Shown in pieces: positions 5,393 to 10,823 of a stretch of 10,823 nt of DNA. How positions within the stretch are numbered: the stretch's first letter is position 1; each line of letters begins with the position of its first letter. Under the pieces are notes generated by a model. That model saw only the letters and a program-made list of their open reading frames with translations, did not search any database and had not been told where the DNA came from. The DNA is from CAADGU01 sp964581605 (GTDB taxonomy: Bacteria; Chloroflexota; Anaerolineae; Promineifilales; Promineifilaceae), in assembly GCA_964581605.1 (NCBI GenBank), contig CAZOPF010000148.1, positions 1 through 10,823 on the forward strand, written 5' to 3'. A program made the translations under genes and the position numbers.

Positions 5393-5520
5393 TTTTGACA
5401 ATTTGACAAACACAGGCGATGAAGGGCACATATTATCAGCGTCCTTTGGTGTACAGAGAGTGGGGCGATGGCTGGAAGCCCTATCACCAAATCCTGATAA
5501 TGACATCCCGGAGCTGAAGA

Positions 5521-5597
5521 GTGAACAGTAATCCGTAAGCAGTAAACAGTCATCAGAAGCAAAGACTGATTACCAATAACTGATAATGGATTACCCA
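5521..5597. repeat. Degenerate heptamer array within the T-box leader
   Basis: About eleven 7-bp units. The first four or five resemble GTRANCA. A turn follows around 5556-5566. Then come units of the TTACCNA/TAACTGA type. GTAATCC (5528-5534) recurs as GGATTAC (5588-5594), so the ends can pair. It lies between Stem I and the antiterminator and overlaps the apparent specifier region. Confidence 0.55.
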
Positions 5598-5697
5598 GTA
5601 GTTGAACCGGTTGACGGCCGTTACCCCGTCAGGCTCGTGAAGCAAAAAAGGTCTGCGCAGGCAGATAAATGGCGGTGGCACCACGTGCGAACCCAAT

Positions 5698-5733
5698 CGC
5701 TCGTCCTCCAATGTGAGGGCGGGCGTTTTTTTT
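5698..5733 (+). terminator. T-box terminator hairpin
   Basis: Arms CGCTCGTCCTC (5698-5708) and GAGGGCGGGCG (5715-5725), 11 pairs with two G-T wobbles, 6-base loop, then eight T (5726-5733). The CTCGTCC text after the T-box motif is the classic 5' arm that switches between antiterminator and terminator. Confidence 0.9.
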
Positions 5734-5782
5734 GTAAACAAGCCATAAGGAGGCGAACCAACCTGTTCGCAAAAGGCGGTGG

Positions 5783-7087
5783 ATGATGAAAACAATTCGT
5801 ACTGTAGAAGCGGCCGCCCACAGTGGGCAGCCGGTGCGCCTGATGGGCTGGTTGTATAACTTGCGTCAGTTAGGCGGCGTGACGTTTATCGTGCTGCGGG
5901 ACGGCTGGGGCACGCTTCAGGCCGTCACGGAAAGTGAAGCCGACCTGGAACCACTGGCCGGGTTGGCGTTGGAATCGGTGATTGCGCTGGAAGGGGTTAT
6001 CGTGGCTACGCCACAAGCGCCGGGCGGTGTGGAACTGCATCAGCCGAAAGTGAAGGTGATCACGGCCGTGACTGACCCCCCACCTATCCCCCTTAACAAA
6101 CGAGAAATCAAGGCTGGTCTACCCGCCCTGCTAGATCATGCGGTGGTAGCCAATCGGCACCCGGCACGGCAGGCCATTTTCCGGCTATCGGCCGGGGCCA
6201 TGGCCGGTTTCCGCAAAACCTTGACCGCTCACCACTTCACCGAAGTGCAAACGCCCAAGCTGGTGGCATCGGCTACTGAAAGCGGGGCCAACGTGTTTGA
6301 ACTGAAATACTTCGGCCGCCCGGCCTATCTGGCGCAGAGTCCGCAATTTTACAAACAGATCATGGTGGGCGTATTTGGCCGTGTTTTTGAAGTGGGGCCG
6401 GTATTCCGTGCTGAACCGCATGACACCACCCGCCATGCCAATGAATACGTCAGCCTGGACGTGGAGTTTGGCTTTATCGAAAACCATTTCACGGTGATGC
6501 GCATGGCGCGGGAGGTGATCGCCGGGATCATGCAGGAGTTGGGATCAAATTATGCACCAGAACTGGCGCTGTTGAGCGCACACATACCCACCGTCCCGCC
6601 CGAAATTCCGCACATCCATTTTGCGGCGGCGCAGGAACTCATCTTGAAATTGCATGGGGTGGATGTGCGCAGCGAGCCAGACCTGTCGCCGCAGGATGAG
6701 CGCTGGTTGGGCGAATGGGCACAGCAGGAGTGTGGTAGTGACTTCTTGTTTGTGACCGGGTATCCGATGGTGAAACGGCCGTTTTACACCCACCCTGATC
6801 CCGCCAACCCCATCTACTCCAACTCGTTTGACCTCTTGTTTCGGGGTACGGAATTAATTACTGGCGGACAGCGGCTGCATCGTTACCAGGATTATCTGGC
6901 AGCGTTGGCAAAGGCCAACCTGCCGGTGGAACCGTTTGAAAGTTACCTGGAAGCATTCCGGTATGGAATGCCGCCACACGGCGGTTTTGCCATCGGGCTG
7001 GAGCGGCTGCTGATGCAATTGTTGGGGCTGCCCAATGTGCGCCTGGCGACACTGTTCCCGCGTGACCAGAAGCGGCTTGTCCCGTAA
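5783..7087 (+). CDS. aspS: Archaeal-type aspartyl-tRNA synthetase, probably non-discriminating
   Basis: This class II synthetase has 434 residues, the length of the short archaeal/AspRS2 type; the bacterial AspRS is near 590. The N-terminal anticodon-binding OB fold (about 15-95) has GWLYNLRQLGGVTFIVLRD. The catalytic core has TPKLVASATESGANVFEL (157-174), AYLAQSPQFYKQIM (181-194), motif 2 FEVGPVFRAE and RHANEYVSLDVEF (202-229), FDLLFRGTELITGGQR (349-364) and motif 3 YGMPPHGGFAIGLERLL (394-410). The FDL..R..E..GGQR block is typical of AspRS, not AsnRS. Pro80 (ATPQAPGGVEL) occupies the position of Lys85 in the tRNA-Asp-specific Thermococcus enzyme. Pro there is linked to acceptance of tRNA-Asn. 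Such an enzyme makes Asp-tRNA-Asn for GatCAB; no gat genes are in the window. Start is ATG 5783 or 5786, after AAGGCGG. A stronger TAAGGAGG (5746-5753) precedes a 6-bp hairpin (5753-5770). Confidence 0.93.
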   Translation: MMKTIRTVEAAAHSGQPVRLMGWLYNLRQLGGVTFIVLRDGWGTLQAVTESEADLEPLAGLALESVIALEGVIVATPQAPGGVELHQPKVKVITAVTDPPPIPLNKREIKAGLPALLDHAVVANRHPARQAIFRLSAGAMAGFRKTLTAHHFTEVQTPKLVASATESGANVFELKYFGRPAYLAQSPQFYKQIMVGVFGRVFEVGPVFRAEPHDTTRHANEYVSLDVEFGFIENHFTVMRMAREVIAGIMQELGSNYAPELALLSAHIPTVPPEIPHIHFAAAQELILKLHGVDVRSEPDLSPQDERWLGEWAQQECGSDFLFVTGYPMVKRPFYTHPDPANPIYSNSFDLLFRGTELITGGQRLHRYQDYLAALAKANLPVEPFESYLEAFRYGMPPHGGFAIGLERLLMQLLGLPNVRLATLFPRDQKRLVP

Positions 7088-7089
7088 TC

Positions 7090-7145
7090 AGTGGGCAGTG
7101 GGCAGTGAGCAGTGAGCGATACTGTTTACTGTTCACTGTTTACTG
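7090..7145. repeat. Heptamer array, eight units, between convergent genes
   Basis: Exactly eight 7-bp units (56 bp): AGTGGGC twice, AGTGAGC twice, the turn unit GATACTG (7118-7124), then TTTACTG, TTCACTG, TTTACTG. CAGTRAN and its reverse complement face each other. The array starts 2 bp after the aspS stop and supplies the last six codons and the stop of the minus-strand glycosyltransferase gene. No other terminator lies between these convergent genes. Confidence 0.8.
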
Positions 7146-9141
7146 GCAACAAAAAGAACGCCTCTCCTTCACCTGTTAGTAAGTTTTGGCAGGGGCCAGG
7201 GTCACAGGTGGTGGGGTCGTACCAGCCGAGGCGGATTTGGGCCGTTCCGGGGGGCAGTTCGTTTCGTTGCAGGATGAGGTCGCCGGGCTGCCAGTGGGGA
7301 AACCAGAGGGATTGGGGATCGGCCGTGTCGAAGGCGTAGGCGTCCCCAATTTGCTCTCCGTTCTCGTCGAGGAAATGGAAGAAGAGGCGGCGCGGGGCGG
7401 GGGGCACGGCCGTTACATGCCAGTAGGTGCTGAGGTGTTGGGGTGCTGCGGTGGTGCGGTGATTGAGGGGAAGGTCATAGCCAAGGAATTGAATTTCGTT
7501 GCCGAAAACAGTGTGTGCCGGGAAGGCAGGGGTAAGGGGTGGCGTGGAAGGCAGGGTGTAGCGCGTGATGAGTGGGCCTGTGGTGATACCAGCGTTCCAT
7601 TCGGCCAGTTGAGTTTCCCAGTACGGATCGAGGGGCAGGGCTGACGGCCGTAGCACCTGCCCACTTTCGGGTATGATCAGCATCCCCTCCTGAGGGCTGA
7701 AATGGCTGATAGGTGTGCTGTTATCCTGGCGCAGCAGCGTCATCGTCGGTACATCCATCGTCTCCGGCGACCACCCCGCCAGAGCCACTCCCCCACTCCT
7801 CTGCTCCCCTGCTTCCTCGCCCCCCTGCCCCTCCATCCATGCCGCCACTTCCGCAAACGCCGTCTGCCAGACAAAAGGCACATCCCCACCCGCCGGCCAT
7901 ACCTGGAACGTCAGGTACGCGGTGCGAAAGGCGTAGAGTAAAAAGAACAAGAAGGCCAGAATTGTCAAACCGAGTTTTCCCCTTTTTGTGGATAACCGGC
8001 GGAAATCTGTGGATAACTCGCCTAAATTGTGAATAAATAGTGCCGGAAAGATTGACATAACGACCAGGGCGTTAATGCTGCGAATATGGCTGGGCGCATT
8101 GATAGTCACAAGACTGGGCAACAAACTGACGCATAACCAGAGCAAAATGAAGGCGTAACGGCCGTCGCGCCAGCGCCACATACTCAATAACACCCCACCG
8201 TAAAAAAGCAACGCCAGCAGCGGCTCAAATACAGGCACGCCGGGCACACCTTCCCGCCATAGCGGGTCACCTGTTACACCAAACATGCCCACCAGCTTCA
8301 GCCCATTTTGCAACACCGGCAGCGGATTGCCCGCTTGCAGTTCCTTGAGCGGTTGGCTGACTTCCGCGACACGAAATTCTGCGCCGGGGTGGGTCTGCAA
8401 GTAGTAAAACAAGGGGAAGGCGGTGAGGAGGAAGACGGCCGTAAACCCCACCACCCCGTGCCATCTTTGCCGTAACTCCTGCCGATGAACTAAAGCCAGA
8501 TACAACACAAACAATAGGAAAAATATCGGCACAGCCCGCGCCGCCAGGTAAGTGTAAAGACTGAGTCCGGCGAAAAAACCGGCCAACCAAAAGGCAGAGG
8601 GGCGGAGGAGCGGAGGGGCGGAGGAGAATCCCCTCTGCTCCTCTTCCCCTCTGCTCCACTGCACTGCATCCCATCCCCACCACCAAAAAATGGCCGACAG
8701 TCCGGCGACTACAGGCAGGGAGATGGCCCGAAGGGCGAGACGGCCGTAAAACACCGGCCAAAACAGCACTGCCAACAATCCCGCCGCCAACAATGCGACC
8801 GTTTCGCCAAACAGCCGCTTCGCCAGCGTATACGTCACCGCTACACCCAGTAACCCACAAAACGCCGCCAGCAGCCGCAGCGCCAACAAATTATCACCCA
8901 GCAAGGAGATGAAAATGGCTTCCAGGTAATGGTAGCCCGCTTCATGGCCATAAGCGGCCGTGAAGTAAACGGCATGGTTGCCCGCCAGAATGTTCTGCGC
9001 AATCAGCCAGTGGGCCACTTCGTCATGGGCCACGCCGGGCGGCGACTGGCCCGCCACGCCGATGATGCGCAGGGCAAACCCAACCAGCAGGATGAGAACG
9101 AGGAGGGGGCGGGGGTGCCGGATCACGGCCGTAGGCTCCAT
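7126..9141 (-). CDS. GT-C type membrane glycosyltransferase (PMT/ArnT-like, family 39 superfamily)
   Basis: A 671-residue polytopic membrane protein. After a short N-terminus the first helix (11-29, LLVLILLVGFALRIIGV) leads into a loop with GVAHDEVAHWLIAQNIL. Asp40-Glu41 matches the acidic pair that acts as catalytic base in GT-C enzymes using polyprenyl-phosphate sugars. HEAGYHYLEAIFISLLG (66-82) is also typical. About ten further hydrophobic segments run to about residue 420. A soluble C-terminal half (about 430-671), probably of beta structure, faces outside the membrane. Substrate and acceptor are unknown; cell-surface glycan or protein glycosylation is likely. Two octamer arrays lie in frame: residues about 163-183 and 434-452, both charged low-complexity loops. 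The last codons (PVNSEQ) come from a heptamer array. It starts 54 bp after tyrS with only a weak ribosome binding site. Confidence 0.85.
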   Translation of the reverse strand: MEPTAVIRHPRPLLVLILLVGFALRIIGVAGQSPPGVAHDEVAHWLIAQNILAGNHAVYFTAAYGHEAGYHYLEAIFISLLGDNLLALRLLAAFCGLLGVAVTYTLAKRLFGETVALLAAGLLAVLFWPVFYGRLALRAISLPVVAGLSAIFWWWGWDAVQWSRGEEEQRGFSSAPPLLRPSAFWLAGFFAGLSLYTYLAARAVPIFFLLFVLYLALVHRQELRQRWHGVVGFTAVFLLTAFPLFYYLQTHPGAEFRVAEVSQPLKELQAGNPLPVLQNGLKLVGMFGVTGDPLWREGVPGVPVFEPLLALLFYGGVLLSMWRWRDGRYAFILLWLCVSLLPSLVTINAPSHIRSINALVVMSIFPALFIHNLGELSTDFRRLSTKRGKLGLTILAFLFFLLYAFRTAYLTFQVWPAGGDVPFVWQTAFAEVAAWMEGQGGEEAGEQRSGGVALAGWSPETMDVPTMTLLRQDNSTPISHFSPQEGMLIIPESGQVLRPSALPLDPYWETQLAEWNAGITTGPLITRYTLPSTPPLTPAFPAHTVFGNEIQFLGYDLPLNHRTTAAPQHLSTYWHVTAVPPAPRRLFFHFLDENGEQIGDAYAFDTADPQSLWFPHWQPGDLILQRNELPPGTAQIRLGWYDPTTCDPGPCQNLLTGEGEAFFLLPVNSEQ
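7785..7840. repeat. Octamer array inside the glycosyltransferase gene, C-rich
   Basis: Seven consecutive 8-bp units of the types CCACTCCC, CTGCTCCC and CTGCCCCT, without a reverse-complement half. On the coding strand it encodes a Gly/Glu-rich stretch at about residues 434-452, at the junction between the membrane part and the C-terminal soluble part. Confidence 0.6.
7987..8036. repeat. Three DnaA-box-like sites about 21 bp apart
   Basis: TGTGGATAA at 7987-7995 and 8008-8016 are exact matches to the consensus DnaA box (TTATCCACA reversed). TGTGAATAA at 8028-8036 has one mismatch. All have the same orientation, 21 and 20 bp apart. The sequences between them are also similar (CGGCGGAAATC, CTCGCCTAAAT), so this is a 21-bp tandem repeat. 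It lies inside the glycosyltransferase gene, encoding LSTDFRR and LSTKRGK. Confidence 0.65.
8594..8657. repeat. Octamer array, eight units with turn, inside the glycosyltransferase gene
   Basis: Exactly eight 8-bp units (64 bp). Four match GCRGAGGR, the turn is GAATCCCC (8626-8633), and the last three are TCTGCTCC, TCTTCCCC and TCTGCTCC. The halves pair as reverse complements. It encodes a charged loop at about residues 163-183 between two membrane segments. Confidence 0.8.
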
Positions 9142-9195
9142 TTCCGCGTTTTTCTCTTTATCGTTGCGCTCTTCGCACCCTCTACGGTAATTTTC

Positions 9196-10476
9196 CTACA
9201 GCAGCTTTACCAGATGGTACACTTTGCGCCCTTTGCGCAGGATGAGGAACTGGCCGTCAATGCTCTGATCGGCCGTCACCATTTGCCCCGGCTCTTCCAC
9301 ACGCTGGTTGTTCAGGTATATGCCGCCGCCCTGGATGGCACGACGGCCGTCCCCCTTAGAACTTGCCAGCCCACTACTTACCAGCAAATCCACCACGGGC
9401 AGCCCCTCACCACCCAGTTCGGAGCGGGGCACTTCGCTGGATGGCACATCGGCAAAAATATCGCGGATGTCGCTGGCATCCAACCCAACCAGATCGCCGC
9501 CAAAGAGGACGGCCGCTGCTTTTTCGGCTTTGGCTACGGCCGTCTCCCCATGCACCATGCGCGTCACATCCTGCGCCAGCCGTCGCTGCGCTTCCCGCTG
9601 CTCCGGCCGTTCAAACACCGCGCTTTCCAGTTCCGCAATCTCATGCTGATCCCGCCAGGTGAAGTATTTCAGGTAATTGATCACATCCCCATCATTCGTG
9701 TTGTACCAAAACTGGTAAAAGCGATACGGCGAGGTGCGTTTGGCCGAAAGCCAGGCATTCGTCCCGGCGGCCGTCTTGCCAAACTTCGTGCCATCCGCCT
9801 GCGTCACCAGCGGGAAAACCAGCGCGTGCGCCTTCGCCCCCTGCACCTTGCGAATCAATTCCACGCCAGCCACAATGTTCCCCCACTGGTCGCTGCCGCC
9901 CATTTGCATCACGCAATTGTGGTTGTTAAACAGGTACATAAAGTCATACGCTTGCAGCAGCATGTAGCTAAATTCAGTGTAGGAAATGCCATCCTCCCGC
10001 GCCAGCCGTGACTTCACCGAGTCTTTGGACATCATATAGTTCACGGTGAAATGTTTGCCCACATCCCGCAAAAACTCAAGCAAATTGAGTTCCACCAGCC
10101 AGTGCGCATTGTTCATAATCCGCGCCGGGTTGCTTTTCACCTCAAAATCCAACACCCCGGCCAACTGCTGCTGAATGTTGACCAGATTGGCCTGTACTTC
10201 TTCGCGGGTGAGCAGGTTGCGTTCATCGGAACGGCCGCTGGGGTCGCCCACCATGCCCGTGCCCCCACCCGCCAGGGCAATGGGCGTATGCCCAAAACGC
10301 TGCAAGCGGGCCATGGCCATCATCGGTACTAAATGGCCAATGTGTAAACTATCCCCTGTCGGGTCAAAGCCGTTGTAAATGGTGATCTTCTGTTTGGCCA
10401 ATACCTCCGGCACATCTTCCGTATGGTCATACACAAAACCACGCCATTTCAGTTCTTCGTATGCGTTATGGGTCAC
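9196..10476 (-). CDS. tyrS: Tyrosyl-tRNA synthetase
   Basis: A class I synthetase of 426 residues, normal for bacterial TyrRS, that activates tyrosine and charges tRNA-Tyr. The Rossmann core has IYNGFDPTGDSLHIGH (33-48) with the HIGH motif at 45-48, GGGTGMVGDPSGR (70-82), YMLLQAYDF (171-179), GGSDQWGNI (193-201) and KFGKT (231-235) as the KMSKS equivalent. The C-terminal part from about 350 is an S4-like RNA-binding domain. I chose the GTG at 10476 (MTHNAYEEL), with AGGAGA 8 bases upstream; a TTG at 10494 would include that site in the gene. The glycosyltransferase follows after 54 bp and may be co-transcribed. The leader is long and holds a terminator-like hairpin, but no T-box motif was found. 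Confidence 0.96.
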   Translation of the reverse strand: MTHNAYEELKWRGFVYDHTEDVPEVLAKQKITIYNGFDPTGDSLHIGHLVPMMAMARLQRFGHTPIALAGGGTGMVGDPSGRSDERNLLTREEVQANLVNIQQQLAGVLDFEVKSNPARIMNNAHWLVELNLLEFLRDVGKHFTVNYMMSKDSVKSRLAREDGISYTEFSYMLLQAYDFMYLFNNHNCVMQMGGSDQWGNIVAGVELIRKVQGAKAHALVFPLVTQADGTKFGKTAAGTNAWLSAKRTSPYRFYQFWYNTNDGDVINYLKYFTWRDQHEIAELESAVFERPEQREAQRRLAQDVTRMVHGETAVAKAEKAAAVLFGGDLVGLDASDIRDIFADVPSSEVPRSELGGEGLPVVDLLVSSGLASSKGDGRRAIQGGGIYLNNQRVEEPGQMVTADQSIDGQFLILRKGRKVYHLVKLL

Positions 10477-10502
10477 TGCTATTCTCCTGAGCAAATGATT
10501 TG

Positions 10503-10550
10503 ACGCAAAGGCGCGAAGGGGTAAAAGAGGCCAAGAGGAAGAAGGGGGAG
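10503..10550. repeat. Degenerate octamer run in the tyrS leader
   Basis: Six successive 8-bp units beginning ACGCAAAG, GCGCGAAG, GGGTAAAA. All are purine-rich and loosely related. No reverse-complement half is present. It lies between the tyrS ribosome binding site and the terminator-like hairpin. Confidence 0.4.
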
Positions 10551-10581
10551 AGGTTGTTGCGCCAATTGCGGATTATCATTG

Positions 10582-10616
10582 GTAAACAAAGGACGCGGGT
10601 TGTACGCCGCGTCCTT
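10582..10616 (-). terminator. Terminator-like hairpin upstream of tyrS
   Basis: Perfect 10-bp arms AAGGACGCGG (10589-10598) and CCGCGTCCTT (10607-10616) with an 8-base loop. On the minus strand the stem ends in TT and continues as TGTTTACC, a weak T tract. It may end a transcript entering from the right or attenuate tyrS. Confidence 0.6.
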
Positions 10617-10823
10617 CAAAAATTCAAAACGTGAGTTGCCAGTTATGGGCGAGTAACCACAAACCTGCGCGGCGGCGGCCAGGATTTGCAACTATACCCG
10701 TAATCATAACCGAAAAAGTGCCACCTCATCATGGCGGGATGGTAGCATTATGCCTGGGATGCGTCAAACACCCAGCAATTCGAAATATGAAATCAATGAA
10801 CTGTAGGGGCGGGACGGCGGGGG
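10617..10823. other. Non-coding right end
   Basis: Apart from the candidate promoter I see no gene, RNA gene or clear repeat here. The last bases are a G-rich stretch (TAGGGGCGGGACGG) that looks like the edge of another repeat or feature outside the window. Confidence 0.4.
10739..10767 (-). promoter_or_regulatory. Candidate tyrS promoter
   Basis: On the minus strand: TTGACG (10762-10767), 17-bp spacer, TACCAT (10739-10744). A start near 10731 would give a leader of about 255 bases containing the hairpin at 10589-10616. A promoter closer to the gene was not seen. Confidence 0.45.

Larger units (their letters stand above)
5373..5733 (+). promoter_or_regulatory. T-box leader (tRNA-sensing transcription attenuator), probably tRNA-Asn
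   Basis: Uncharged tRNA binds such leaders and stabilises an antiterminator. Visible elements, in order: a GATGAAGGG stretch (5418-5426); a Stem I helix from 5432-5439 with 5494-5501 and 5445-5451 with 5485-5491; AGAGAG (5455-5460); an apical hairpin GGGC/GCCC (5463-5466, 5478-5481) with a GATGG-type loop; GGAGCTG (5510-5516); then AAC (5524-5526) followed by AGTA, the context of a specifier codon; the T-box GGTGGCACCACG (5674-5685); and a terminator. AAC specifies Asn. The bulge UGGC (5676-5679) would pair with tRNA ending G-CCA, and bacterial tRNA-Asn and tRNA-Asp have discriminator G. Heptamer repeats begin near the specifier, so the Asn reading is less secure than the T-box itself. I could not find the partner of the basal helix. 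Confidence 0.85.

Noticed and set aside
5395..5436. TTGACA copies with TATTAT as aspS promoter
   Set aside because: The spacing is 22 bp or more, and a start there would remove the 5' side of the T-box Stem I. The TTGACC-17-TACTAT pair upstream fits better.
8267..8860. 197-codon minus-strand open frame
   Set aside because: Same strand, other frame, within the glycosyltransferase gene; no domain.
8929..10011. 360-codon plus-strand open frame
   Set aside because: It is antisense to tyrS and the glycosyltransferase N-terminus, both clearly real. Its protein is His/Arg/Pro-rich without family features.
10479..10691. 70-codon minus-strand open frame upstream of tyrS
   Set aside because: It spans the terminator-like hairpin and an octamer run, has no ribosome binding site and overlaps the tyrS start signal.

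Overview
The window looks like a chromosomal segment of a Chloroflexota-type bacterium, probably Anaerolineae-like. This is an inference: no rRNA or other marker gene is present. It rests on the gene repertoire (an archaeal-type aspartyl-tRNA synthetase behind a T-box leader, a divergent PlsY, a free-standing JAMM peptidase, a large GT-C membrane glycosyltransferase) and on intergenic gaps filled with 7- and 8-bp repeat arrays. The 8-bp palindrome ACGGCCGT occurs 17 times from position 1770 onward and never before it, so the first part of the window has a different sequence character.

Left edge (1-947): the N-terminal part of a transposase-like gene runs off the left end on the minus strand. 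Its ribosome binding site lies in a large inverted repeat. Next to it is an array of 21-bp-spaced quasi-palindromes, then a hairpin, then about 220 bp with only one weak coding remnant.

Minus-strand block (948-5208), read right to left: Mn-type superoxide dismutase with its own promoter and terminator; ferredoxin with its own promoter; an aspartase/fumarase-family lyase behind a hairpin with U tracts; an M67 (JAMM) metallopeptidase; and a divergent PlsY. The gaps after the lyase, after the peptidase and after sodA carry heptamer or octamer arrays.

Centre (5209-7087): sodA and the plus-strand aspS are divergent. Their promoters share a 17-bp dyad. The aspS transcript begins with a long T-box leader. 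The apparent specifier is AAC (Asn), and the antiterminator bulge UGGC matches a G discriminator base. The enzyme has Pro at the position where tRNA-Asn-rejecting AspRS has Lys. Together these suggest a non-discriminating AspRS serving tRNA-dependent asparagine synthesis, regulated by uncharged tRNA-Asn.

Right part (7126-10823): a 671-residue GT-C type glycosyltransferase and tyrS, both on the minus strand. tyrS has a long leader containing a terminator-like hairpin. Two octamer arrays and three DnaA-box-like sites lie inside the glycosyltransferase reading frame, and its last codons come from a heptamer array.

The most unusual theme is a family of small arrays that share an architecture but not a sequence: about four direct 7- or 8-bp units, one turn unit, then about three reverse-complement units, often eight units in all.
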